17,554 nt of DNA, taken from contig SZPH01000068.1 in NCBI GenBank assembly GCA_030263615.1, positions 1-17,554 on the forward strand, written 5' to 3'. Position 1 is the first letter of the stretch, and each line of letters starts with the position of its first letter. This DNA comes from Villigracilis sp900696595 (GTDB lineage: Bacteria; Chloroflexota; Anaerolineae; Anaerolineales; Villigracilaceae). Positions 1-7,786 of the stretch are shown here, piece after piece. Made by a program: the position numbers and the translations under genes. The notes beneath the pieces were generated by a model. It saw only the letters and a list, made by a program, of their open reading frames with translations, did not search any database and had not been told where the DNA came from.

Positions 1-1153
1 ATTGAGCATATACAAGCCTTTCTGAATCCTTCGACAGCCAGAACAAGGGTTCTGCACTTGTGGCAACGCGAACAGGCAAGTTCCCTTTTTTTACAACCAG
101 CACACGTTGATCGTCGGCTGAATAAGTGTTGACCATTACAAGATTGCCGCTACCGGACCAAAGCGCTTTTATTTCATTCTCCGGATTATTGACCGGCCAG
201 GCGTACACTGATTCGACGGCGGATGTTTCAAGATTCAAATCATAAAGCCCGGCATTTTCATCTGTAAGAAGCAGGTGTTTCGAATCCGGGGATAATAGAA
301 AAAAATTGTAGGGGTCTTGCCAGAAAAAGTCCTCAAGCGCCCACATTTCATTGGGTATGCTTATTTGAGCCGTTGTTATGCCTGTTTTCAGGTCAATAAT
401 CAGGATTTCCCCGTGTTCGTTGTCAACATGGATAAAATAGGACCCGTCGCGCGTCCATACACCTTGTACGGAAACGTCGGCGATCTGGACTTCATGTGTT
501 GTATTTTCAGCCCAGTTATGAAGAATTCCGCCAAACCCTGGATTGGAATTCCTTTCATTGAATTCAAAAAATGTATCCAGGTCAAAATTGATATTAATTT
601 TATTTCGGTGCGAGTAAGTGTCAAGCAAAAGAACGCGTTCCCCGGAAAAATACACGCGATAATAATATTCATGATCGTATGAGGTATTCTCAACCCCTGT
701 TTCTTCCGTGAGGCTCTGATGAGCAATGATCGAATCGCTGTCCCGGTGCCATTGCATGGGATTATATCTACTGTGTTCGGAAAAGTTTAATTTTGCGGCG
801 ATGTTGCCGCTGGCGACATCATAAATATACAGTCTGTCTCCTTCATCGCTGCTCCAGCGAGTAAACGCCAAATAAGCGCCGTTTGGAGAAAAGCCAAATA
901 TTTCATATGTAGGTTTTTGGTTTCTTTCCAAAGGATTTTGACCGGCGTCTCCATCAGTCGTTACGGGAACTCTTTTTCCATCGCCCGTGGCAAGAATGAT
1001 GTTTCCGGTCGAGTCTTCGTAAGCAATTATCCCTTCAAAAGACAATTGGGATTGCGCCTTGGCGGGCAAATATCCCGCCGACCCGGCTAATAAAGCAAGA
1101 ATCAAAAAGGCAGAAAACATTCGCCAGCGCTTGAAAATGGTTTGCGCTTTCAT
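1..1153 (-). CDS. Exported beta-propeller-like protein, C-terminus beyond the window (partial)
   Basis: An uninterrupted minus-strand frame starts at ATG 1153-1151 and runs off the left edge (384 codons seen, no stop), so the C-terminus is missing. Residues 1 to about 34 look like a signal peptide: basic start MKAQTIFKRWR, then a hydrophobic stretch and an Ala-x-Ala-like site near AKAQS. The rest is beta-rich with repeated 'SPNGAYLAFTRW', 'WTRDGSYFIHVD' and 'SPDSKHLLLTDE' strands, typical of TolB/WD40-like propeller blades. The start of the mature region (FEGIIAYEDSTGNIILA) resembles the same position of the upstream gene (FDGVVTYIGVDGNIYTLW), so the two are probably tandem paralogues. The gap to the upstream stop is 19 nt, implying one transcript, with no strong ribosome site. 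It probably acts outside the membrane; the ligand is unknown. I cannot tell whether it also ends in a membrane helix plus TPR. Confidence 0.8.
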   Translation of the reverse strand, partial: MKAQTIFKRWRMFSAFLILALLAGSAGYLPAKAQSQLSFEGIIAYEDSTGNIILATGDGKRVPVTTDGDAGQNPLERNQKPTYEIFGFSPNGAYLAFTRWSSDEGDRLYIYDVASGNIAAKLNFSEHSRYNPMQWHRDSDSIIAHQSLTEETGVENTSYDHEYYYRVYFSGERVLLLDTYSHRNKININFDLDTFFEFNERNSNPGFGGILHNWAENTTHEVQIADVSVQGVWTRDGSYFIHVDNEHGEILIIDLKTGITTAQISIPNEMWALEDFFWQDPYNFFLLSPDSKHLLLTDENAGLYDLNLETSAVESVYAWPVNNPENEIKALWSGSGNLVMVNTYSADDQRVLVVKKGNLPVRVATSAEPLFWLSKDSERLVYAQ

Positions 1154-1172
1154 TTGTTTTCCGGAAAAAATT

Positions 1173-2936
1173 CTATTGTCGTTGGTTGTTCTTGATCCAG
1201 TTGAGCGCGTGGTCTGCTTTGGAATGCCCGTATTTTTTTGCCCGCAAAAAGCATTTTTCAGCATTGACAAAATCTCCCATGTTGACCAGATCGTAGCCGA
1301 GATAATACCAAACTTCCGGGTTGTTCCCTTCTGACTTCAGCAAGTCTCGCAGCATCTCGAAAGACTCTTGAAAACGCTTTTCCTTGGCAAGGCGAACGGC
1401 GGCTTGGAGTTGGGGAGACGCCGGCGATGATGTTACTTGTGCTTTTTGAAGCGCTGGCGCGTTTGGCTTCCTGCTCTTGGGACGGGTCATCCACCAAACT
1501 GTTCCTGCTCCCAAACCCAACAAAACGACCATGCCAATTCCCCCAATAAGCAGGATTGGGGTGTAATCAGGATTGACAAGCGGTTCAATAACGGGCGGCT
1601 GGCTTTGTGGATTGCTTTGCTCTGCAGGATTCGCATTGCCCGAGTTCGCATTGCTATACGGCGCTGCGCCTGGCGTTGTTTCCGGCAAGGCTGAGTCGTT
1701 CAATACCCAATCAATTGGCTCGATGACAATCGCTTCCGAGGACATGTCCGATACAACCATATCCAGTATTTTGGAGCTGTTTCCTGCTCTTCTATCGTAG
1801 ACCATCAATTCCCTGTTCAATGCGTAATCGTCGGCGGATAATTGGGTCATTTGGATAAAGTAAATTTTTTGCGAATCCTTGGACCATTCGTAATAAAAAT
1901 CCGCCGATGAAGAAATCTTGATGGGGCTACCTTGAGCTGGCAAAAGGGTCAAATTGGAAAACCCAATATAGTCCGCCGACTCCTCGAGGATCGAGAGTGA
2001 ATTGTAATCGGGCGATGTTTTTACCCAAATCTCAACCGGGCTGGATGGGGAATACAACAATTCGCTGGATTGTCTGTTTAAATCCACTTTATAAAGAGAC
2101 GTTGGCGTTCCATCGCCATGGCTTCCCACGACTAAATAATATCCGCGCTCTGTCATATCTATAATTCTGGCGTTGTATAGGGCAAATCCCCATTGTTCTA
2201 CTTGTTTTGACTGGAGGTTGACTGTAATTATCACATCCGAACCATAGCTTGAAAAGATAATTTCGTCGTCCGACAATCTTGTAACCTTGAGAAATTTCTC
2301 TATGGGGGTATTAATTCGGAGATACTCCCGCGTGTTGAAATTGTAAAAGACAATCTCATATGGGTTTTCTTCATAAACCGCCATGTTGTGAAAACGGGCA
2401 ATAACTGGAGAGTACAAAGCTTTTGTCGTGTACTCATAATTCAGTTCTCTTTCGCCTGAAATGTATTGAGTGTAGCCTCTTTCGATGATGTCGCCGGACG
2501 GCAATTCCTCCATCTCGTCTATTTCATAGAAGAGTCCCTTTTCGTCTATGCCTGGAAAAGAATTGCAATATCTATCTTCTGTCGGGCTACTATAAATCAC
2601 AGTTTTGTTTGAAAGATCGTAAAACACACTTTCGTCCGGCGTATTGTGCTTATTGGTTCGCCTGGTGAAGAACAGATGTTTTTTATCTTCGAACAAATCG
2701 AGACAGTCGTACCAGATTTTATCCGAGGCGCCGTCCTGACCTTCGGCGATCATTGCGTCGAAGGTAACTTGTTGCGTTAAACCATTTTCCCACAGCGTAT
2801 AAATATTCCCATCGACCCCAATATAAGTTACAACCCCGTCAAATGGAGATTGAGATTGAAGCGTAATCGTCGGCGTAAACAGGTTTATGGAAAAGAAAAT
2901 CGGCAAGGCGATGGAAACAACGCGATATGACTTCAT
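1173..2936 (-). CDS. Membrane-anchored protein: exported beta-propeller, one TM helix, cytoplasmic TPR tail
   Basis: 587 residues from ATG 2936. Residues 1 to about 30 are a signal peptide (MKSYRVVSIALPIFFSINLF). Residues ~31-420 are beta-rich propeller-like repeats with D-x-D and 'WSKDSQKIYFIQ'-type blades. A Pro/Asn/Ser-rich linker (~420-458) leads to one strongly hydrophobic helix (~460-482, LLIGGIGMVVLLGLGAG) followed by the basic stop-transfer RPKSRK. Residues ~508-587 form TPR-like helices ('NPEVWYYLGYDLVNMGDFVNAEKCF'-type spacing of W, Y, G and A). The expected topology is type I: propeller outside, TPR inside. This suggests a sensor or scaffold passing an outside state to a cytoplasmic partner, but that is inference and no enzyme motif is visible. 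It is followed after 19 nt by its paralogue, and an extended -10 box lies about 75 nt upstream. Confidence 0.85.
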   Translation of the reverse strand: MKSYRVVSIALPIFFSINLFTPTITLQSQSPFDGVVTYIGVDGNIYTLWENGLTQQVTFDAMIAEGQDGASDKIWYDCLDLFEDKKHLFFTRRTNKHNTPDESVFYDLSNKTVIYSSPTEDRYCNSFPGIDEKGLFYEIDEMEELPSGDIIERGYTQYISGERELNYEYTTKALYSPVIARFHNMAVYEENPYEIVFYNFNTREYLRINTPIEKFLKVTRLSDDEIIFSSYGSDVIITVNLQSKQVEQWGFALYNARIIDMTERGYYLVVGSHGDGTPTSLYKVDLNRQSSELLYSPSSPVEIWVKTSPDYNSLSILEESADYIGFSNLTLLPAQGSPIKISSSADFYYEWSKDSQKIYFIQMTQLSADDYALNRELMVYDRRAGNSSKILDMVVSDMSSEAIVIEPIDWVLNDSALPETTPGAAPYSNANSGNANPAEQSNPQSQPPVIEPLVNPDYTPILLIGGIGMVVLLGLGAGTVWWMTRPKSRKPNAPALQKAQVTSSPASPQLQAAVRLAKEKRFQESFEMLRDLLKSEGNNPEVWYYLGYDLVNMGDFVNAEKCFLRAKKYGHSKADHALNWIKNNQRQ

Positions 2937-3009
2937 TAGTGGGCATCCTGACTTGCGCGCATTGAAAAGGGATCTGCTCCTTGAGCGCTAAAGAAAACCG
3001 TCAAACCCG

Positions 3010-3018
3010 ATTATATCA
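3010..3018 (-). promoter_or_regulatory. Candidate extended -10 promoter of the propeller/TPR gene pair
   Basis: On the minus strand the sequence reads TGATATAAT, a perfect TATAAT with the extended TGn element. No good -35 hexamer is seen 16-18 nt upstream, which fits an extended -10 promoter. The predicted transcription start is near 3003, giving a leader of about 65 nt before ATG 2936. A weak AGGA lies about 11 nt before the start codon. Confidence 0.4.
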
Positions 3019-3061
3019 ACTGTCTCCTCCGTTATATATTGATTTCACTACAGGCGCGGCG

Positions 3062-3120
3062 CCAAAATAAAATTAACGGCGGCTGCAAGTCGGAACTATA
3101 TTTCGACTTGCAGCCGCCGT
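3062..3120 (-). terminator. Strong intrinsic terminator after the diguanylate cyclase gene
   Basis: A perfect 17-bp inverted repeat (arms 3076-3092 and 3104-3120, ACGGCGGCTGCAAGTCG, 11-nt loop) is followed on the minus strand by a T-rich run (TTAATTTTATTTT, about 3062-3075). It begins 27 nt after the stop codon of the GGDEF gene and precedes the promoter of the next minus-strand gene, so it insulates the two units. Confidence 0.85.
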
Positions 3121-3147
3121 CATGCGATGGGAATCGCTGTTGCAGAA

Positions 3148-5136
3148 TTATTTCGCGAGGTCCCGGCTTTGGAGTTCCGACCACAACACCACCCGGTTGC
3201 GTCCGTTGTTTTTGGCGGCGTAAAGCGCCCGGTCGGCCGCTTCGAGAACCGATGTTGCGTCGTCGCCATGCGCCGGGAACTCGGCAATTCCGATGGAAAT
3301 CGTGATCGAAATTGCCCCATCCCTTGCAATCAACCCCGATTCCTGCACCGCCGCCCGAAGCCTTTCAGCGATTTGGAGGGCGCGCGCCTCGGGGATGTTG
3401 GGAAACACAATCAAAAATTCCTCCCCGCCGTAGCGGCAAACAATATCCCCGTTACGGGTGAAGGTCAACAGGTGTCCCGCCAGGCGTTTCAAGACCAAGT
3501 CCCCAGTTGAGTGACCGCGGGTGTCGTTGAGGAATTTGAAACGATCAATGTCCACCAGGGCAAAGGAGACCGGGTGACCGTCGCGCCGGGCGCGCGCCAG
3601 TTCGTGTTCCATGGTTTCGGAGAGATAATGGCGGTTGTGAAGCCCGGTCAGGGAGTCGCGCACGGCCTGTTCGCGCAATTCAGCCTGCAACGCCTGGATT
3701 TCTTTCACCTGTCGTTCGAGCCGGGCATTCGCTTCGAGCAGTCTTGCCTCCGCTTCCTTGCGGGCGGTGATCTCCTCCTTGATCGCTATATAGTTGGCGA
3801 TCTGCCCGGCGCTGTCGAAAACGGGAGCCACAACCTCCAGCTCCCAATACAGATCGCCGTTTTTCTTTTTGTTCAGCAACTCCCCGCGCCAGACGCGCCC
3901 GGAGCCGATGGTCTGCCACATATCTTCGTAGGTCTCCAGGGGAGTCTGCCCGGATTGGATGACGCGCGGATTCCGACCGATCAACTCGGACGCGTTGTAA
4001 CCGCTGACTTCCATAAAGCGCGGGTTGACGTATGCGATATTCCCCTGCAGATCGGTGATCACAACGCTTGCCGGGCTTTGTTCCACCGCCTGGGTAAGTT
4101 GCAGAAGGCGCAGTTCGTTCGTCTTGCGCTCGGTCGTGTCGCGCAGGATGATGAGCCGCCCGACAATGCCCCGCGGCCAGTCGTCGCGCAGGGGGGAGAT
4201 CAGCGCGTCATAATATCGCCTGCCGCCGATGTTGAGCTCGAATTTGACCTCTTTCTCCGGGGCGTTTTGCAACTCCGGGGTAAAGCGCGGGAAAACATCC
4301 CCCAGTTTTTTGCCAAGCAGGGCATTTTCGTTATCGCCAAGCATCTCCGCCGCCGAGCGGTTGACGTCCATGATGCGGTCCTGCAGGTCGAGCGCGATCA
4401 TGCCGTCTCCCAGGCTTTCGATCAGTTTATTGCGGGCGATGGGCGCGATGTCCAGCAACTTGTACCCATATAAAGCCCAGAGAACAAACACATTTGTGAA
4501 GGCGGATGTTGCAGAAGTCCAATCCACTCCCGGCATATTGAACAGATCGAGGTTGTAAGCGACGTTCAGAAAGATTTGCACAAGAAACGCTGTCAGGATC
4601 ACGTAGGCCTGTCGCCTGACAATTTTCGACCCCCGAAAAGAAGCGCTGGCGAACAGAATCATCGCCGTGAGCCCGATCAAATAACTCGTGAGAACCGTAT
4701 AGCCAAAAGCGGGCCCATGCGCGAAAAGGAGTACATTATTTGCCTGCGGGACAAAGTCGCTCCACATTAACCCATGCTGCTGATTTGTGGAGATCAATAA
4801 CCCATGGGAAAGAATGTGAAAAATGCCATAGGCTTTTACCCATTTATTCTCCGCAATGCGTTCGTACCCCGCGAAGCATAAGGCGAACAATAGGACCAAC
4901 ACGTCAGAGGTTCTGTATGCCCAGCCGTCCATGACCGCAAAGAAGACTTTTAACTGCAGAGGAACTGCCGCGTACCCGAGCGTAACCATTATTCCCCATA
5001 AAGTCTGGACGGCTGTGAACAGGCTGAAGTAAACGCCCATCCGGTCCCGCCTGCGCCGCCAGGCGATGGTGGTATTGATTGCAAGAACCGCGGTCGAGAT
5101 GAACGCGGAGACGACGATGGGGGTTACGACGAACAT
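3148..5136 (-). CDS. Membrane diguanylate cyclase: 7TM sensor, two PAS domains, GGDEF
   Basis: 662 residues. Residues ~1-230 contain about seven hydrophobic segments, matching the 7TM module found at the N-terminus of some histidine kinases and cyclases. Two PAS domains follow (~235-340, ending TTERKTNELR, and ~345-460, with NPRFMEVSGYNASELIGRNP). A short coiled coil (~460-492) leads to a GGDEF domain (~493-655). The catalytic motif is GGEEF (570-574), the metal Asp lies in VDIDRFKFLND (D529), and an RxxD inhibitory site (R561-D564) stands five residues before GGEEF. It should therefore make cyclic di-GMP from two GTP and be product-inhibited. No EAL or HD-GYP domain is present. The gene stands alone, divergent from a glycosyltransferase across 66 bp and closed by a strong terminator. 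The signal is unknown: 7TM and PAS can sense lipids, small molecules, redox state or light. Confidence 0.95.
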   Translation of the reverse strand: MFVVTPIVVSAFISTAVLAINTTIAWRRRRDRMGVYFSLFTAVQTLWGIMVTLGYAAVPLQLKVFFAVMDGWAYRTSDVLVLLFALCFAGYERIAENKWVKAYGIFHILSHGLLISTNQQHGLMWSDFVPQANNVLLFAHGPAFGYTVLTSYLIGLTAMILFASASFRGSKIVRRQAYVILTAFLVQIFLNVAYNLDLFNMPGVDWTSATSAFTNVFVLWALYGYKLLDIAPIARNKLIESLGDGMIALDLQDRIMDVNRSAAEMLGDNENALLGKKLGDVFPRFTPELQNAPEKEVKFELNIGGRRYYDALISPLRDDWPRGIVGRLIILRDTTERKTNELRLLQLTQAVEQSPASVVITDLQGNIAYVNPRFMEVSGYNASELIGRNPRVIQSGQTPLETYEDMWQTIGSGRVWRGELLNKKKNGDLYWELEVVAPVFDSAGQIANYIAIKEEITARKEAEARLLEANARLERQVKEIQALQAELREQAVRDSLTGLHNRHYLSETMEHELARARRDGHPVSFALVDIDRFKFLNDTRGHSTGDLVLKRLAGHLLTFTRNGDIVCRYGGEEFLIVFPNIPEARALQIAERLRAAVQESGLIARDGAISITISIGIAEFPAHGDDATSVLEAADRALYAAKNNGRNRVVLWSELQSRDLAK

Positions 5137-5184
5137 GAAAGCAGTTTATCGCCTTTGGGGTCAAAAATCAATCGCCGCCTCTCA

Positions 5185-5193
5185 TGCTAAAAT
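5185..5193 (+). promoter_or_regulatory. Extended -10 promoter, nearly leaderless, for the GT-B-like gene
   Basis: TGCTAAAAT carries the TGn extension and a TAAAAT box ending at 5193. ATG 5203 begins after only 9 nt (ACGAACCCG), so the predicted transcript starts within about 3 nt of the start codon. No Shine-Dalgarno sequence is present, consistent with leaderless initiation. Confidence 0.5.
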
Positions 5194-5202
5194 ACGAACC
5201 CG

Positions 5203-6684
5203 ATGACCAGACGAATCTTCATCTCCGCCGACCACGGCATGGCGATCATCTACTTCCTGCAAAGCGACGTTGTTTCTACCCTGCTCGATGCAGGCGTCGA
5301 AGTCGTCGTCCTGACCGACGACGAAACGAAGGATAAGATCGCGTCGCGTTTTGCGCATCATGGATTAATCTTTGAAGGTTTGCGATTGAAGCAGGCAAAT
5401 AAATTCGCCGCTACAGTTCAGCCGCGCGTCCAATGGCTGCTCGCCTACCTGCGCCGCGTGGGCGGCTCGCGCCGCATCAACACCGAAGCCATGGACAGCC
5501 ACATTTGGGAGGTCTGGGCGGAAAACTCGTGGAAATTCCGTTTGGGCATTTGGATTCCCTCCGCGCTGATGATTCTCCTCTTGCGGAATTTTTCTTGGGC
5601 GCGCAAACTTTTGATTCGGATTCAAAACCGCTTCACCCCCGACCCCGGAATTTATACCGTCCTCTTCGACAAATACCAACCCGACATGGTCATCGCCTCT
5701 ACCCCCGGCTGGAGACTGGATCGCTACCTTCTGCGTGAGTCTGCCAAACGCGGCATCCCCAACATGACCGTCATCGTCGGCTGGGACAATTCATCCTCCT
5801 ACAACATCTCCGGCGCGGACGTACAATACGCGACCTGCTGGTCGCAACTGCAAAAGGATGAATTGGTCTACGGCTCAGATTGGAATCCTGAAAATGTTCA
5901 TGTCGGCGGCATCCCCTCGTATGACGGATATTTCCGGGAGCAATGGCTCATGCCGCGCGATGAGTATTTCAAGTTGCATAACCTTGACCCCAAGCGCAAA
6001 TTAATTTCTTACGCCAGCAGTTTCGTCCACTTTGCGCCGAACTTCCCGAACATCGAGGCGCTGGCAAAACTCGTTTCATCTGACTCTTTGGCAGAGCCTT
6101 CGCAATTGTTGATCCGCTTGCACCCGAGCCACTTTCAGGACAAGCCGAAAATTTTTGCGGAAGAACGCATAAGAGTATTTGAACTTGAGAAGAAATACCC
6201 GCATGTACATGTTGTCCAGCCTGCGGCGTTGGGCGGATCGCTCGGCTACTACGGCGGCGAGGATATGGATGAGAAATCCTCCATGATGGCGTATTCGGAT
6301 GTGGTGGTGACGGTTTACTCGACCATGTTGGTGGAGACCGCTGTCCACGATACGCCCATGATCGCCGCGACGATTGACGTCCCCGGCGGGTGGAACAAAA
6401 AGAATAAGTTTTCGTTGTCGTTAAAGGAGATTGGGGATTGGCCCACGCATAAGAGATTTAGAGAGGCAAAGGCGGGACGAGCAGCGGGTAACGAGAATGA
6501 ATTGCGCGAGGCGTTGAATATGTATTTGAAAGACCGAAGCATTGACTCGAAAGAGCGCCGCAAGTTTGTCGAAGACGAGATCACATTTACCGACGCGTCC
6601 TCGGGTAAAAAGACAGCGGAGTTTATCTTGCAGACGCTCGAGAGAATCGCTCAAGGATCCGCTCCTCGCGCTTTGCCCAGGTAA
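5203..6684 (+). CDS. GT-B-like transferase related to the CDP-glycerol glycerophosphotransferase / glycosyltransferase group
   Basis: 493 residues. The N-terminal half begins with a Rossmann-like strand and turn (RIFISADHGMAIIYFL), then VVVLTDDE. The C-terminal half has features of a GT-B donor-binding domain: RLHPSHF (R305, H307, P308) and VVTVYSTMLVETAVHDTP (S373, T374, E378), as in CDP-glycerol glycerophosphotransferase-type and related transferases that use nucleotide-activated donors. Hydrophobic stretches around 115-140 are probably membrane-associated rather than a signal peptide. It likely adds a sugar or polyol phosphate to a surface glycan or lipid; donor and acceptor cannot be read from sequence. 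The start at 5203 is fixed by an extended -10 box 9 nt upstream. The 3' end overlaps the convergent GT4 gene by 62 bp. The fold call is firmer than the substrate class. Confidence 0.85.
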   Translation: MTRRIFISADHGMAIIYFLQSDVVSTLLDAGVEVVVLTDDETKDKIASRFAHHGLIFEGLRLKQANKFAATVQPRVQWLLAYLRRVGGSRRINTEAMDSHIWEVWAENSWKFRLGIWIPSALMILLLRNFSWARKLLIRIQNRFTPDPGIYTVLFDKYQPDMVIASTPGWRLDRYLLRESAKRGIPNMTVIVGWDNSSSYNISGADVQYATCWSQLQKDELVYGSDWNPENVHVGGIPSYDGYFREQWLMPRDEYFKLHNLDPKRKLISYASSFVHFAPNFPNIEALAKLVSSDSLAEPSQLLIRLHPSHFQDKPKIFAEERIRVFELEKKYPHVHVVQPAALGGSLGYYGGEDMDEKSSMMAYSDVVVTVYSTMLVETAVHDTPMIAATIDVPGGWNKKNKFSLSLKEIGDWPTHKRFREAKAGRAAGNENELREALNMYLKDRSIDSKERRKFVEDEITFTDASSGKKTAEFILQTLERIAQGSAPRALPR

Positions 6685-7765
6685 ACTGCTCCGCATCCTT
6701 GCGGGCTTGTTTGCCCATCTTCAACCTGCGCGATTCATCGGCGAGCAATTTCTCAATCTCCAATCTCCAAGCGCCAATCTCCCCCGGCTCTGCCAACATC
6801 GCATTCCCCTCGTTCAAAACTTCCCGTATCGCAGGCAGGTCCGCCGAAATGATCGCGCGTCCCGCCGCCATGTACTCGAACATCTTCATCGGGTTGATGA
6901 CTTCGGCAATGTCCTGCCCGCTCGACGCTTCTATCGAACGTGAATACGGCATCAGCAAAACGTCCGCCGCGGCCTGATATAGCGGAATCGATTCGTGATT
7001 CACGAAACCGGTCATGGTCACGTTGCCCATCCGCGCTTCGCTCGCTTTATTTTTCCAAAACGCAACCGACTCCGGGGCTCCGCCCACCCACAAAAAATTT
7101 ACGCCCGGCATTTGTTTTGCGAGTTCAAACAACAAATCCGCGCCGCGCCCGGGGTAGATATGCCCCGTGAAGCCGACGGTAAGTCCCTCTTTCAAATTTA
7201 ATTGACGACGAGCCTCAACCGGATTTGGCAGACCCGCGTACCTTTCCAATTCGACGCCGTTCGGCGCGAGAAGAATCGCCTCATCCTCGAACCGGAGTTT
7301 GGTCGAGCGCTCCAGGGCTTTTCTCAACGCCGAAGCCGTGACCGTCATCAACTTGCGCGTCTTCGACTTCCAAAAGCGGCGCATCCACCACGCGCCGAGC
7401 AAGCCGGAATTATCCGCGTGCATTTCGAGGACGACGGGATAACCCGACCGCGAAGCCAGCGCCGCAGACTGCGGAAGCCAGGTGTAGAGCAACTCCGCGC
7501 CGAAATTTTTTGCGGCGCGCTGTGCATGGAGGATAAAGTCGAGGCGTTTGAGTCCGCCGATGGACGGGAGCCGTTCGAGGTCCGGAACGAGGCGTAATCC
7601 GTAATGGGTAAGGAGAGCCGCTTGCGAGACCGGTTCCGTTTCAGCGGGGGCGAACATCCTGATGTCGTGTCCCAATTGCGCCAATGCCTGGGCGACCTTC
7701 ATCGCCTGGATGGAGTTGGCGGTCAGGGACGGAATCCGCGAGTTGGTGATGAGCGCGATCTTCAT
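6623..7765 (-). CDS. Glycosyltransferase family 4
   Basis: 380 residues, normal length for GT4. The N-terminal domain opens with MKIALITNSRIPSLTANSIQ, the usual acceptor-side Rossmann start with a flexible loop. The C-terminal donor domain has APNGVE (167-172), VGFTGHIYPGRG (197-208), then NPMKMFEYMAAG (N291 to G302), the P-x-K-x-x-E variant of the GT4 donor-binding signature, with E297 as its conserved acid. It should transfer a sugar from a nucleotide donor with retention, on the cytoplasmic membrane face. The flippase gene stops 1 nt before its ATG, so translation is probably coupled, with the GGAATAGG repeat serving as a poor Shine-Dalgarno site. Its last 62 bp overlap the convergent gene from 5203. 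Linkage and acceptor are unknown. Confidence 0.93.
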   Translation of the reverse strand: MKIALITNSRIPSLTANSIQAMKVAQALAQLGHDIRMFAPAETEPVSQAALLTHYGLRLVPDLERLPSIGGLKRLDFILHAQRAAKNFGAELLYTWLPQSAALASRSGYPVVLEMHADNSGLLGAWWMRRFWKSKTRKLMTVTASALRKALERSTKLRFEDEAILLAPNGVELERYAGLPNPVEARRQLNLKEGLTVGFTGHIYPGRGADLLFELAKQMPGVNFLWVGGAPESVAFWKNKASEARMGNVTMTGFVNHESIPLYQAAADVLLMPYSRSIEASSGQDIAEVINPMKMFEYMAAGRAIISADLPAIREVLNEGNAMLAEPGEIGAWRLEIEKLLADESRRLKMGKQARKDAEQFTWAKREERILERFSRASAR

Positions 7766-7786
7766 CCTATTCCCTATTCCCTATTT
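7766..7786. repeat. Three-copy 7-nt tandem repeat at a gene junction
   Basis: CCTATTC CCTATTC CCTATTT (plus strand), about three units of GAATAGG on the coding strand. The repeat encodes the last residues and stop of the flippase gene and supplies the sequence just before the next ATG. Confidence 0.8.

Noticed and set aside
317..726. Two short open frames on opposite strands
   Set aside because: They lie inside the partial minus-strand propeller gene, which is open from 1153 to the edge with a clear signal peptide.
3076..3120. Possible mobile palindrome like those at 10161 and 15543
   Set aside because: It has a T-rich tail directly after a stop codon and no sequence match to the other palindromes, so an intrinsic terminator explains it.
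3511..4473. 320-codon plus-strand open frame
   Set aside because: Antisense to the GGDEF/PAS gene, which is unambiguous.
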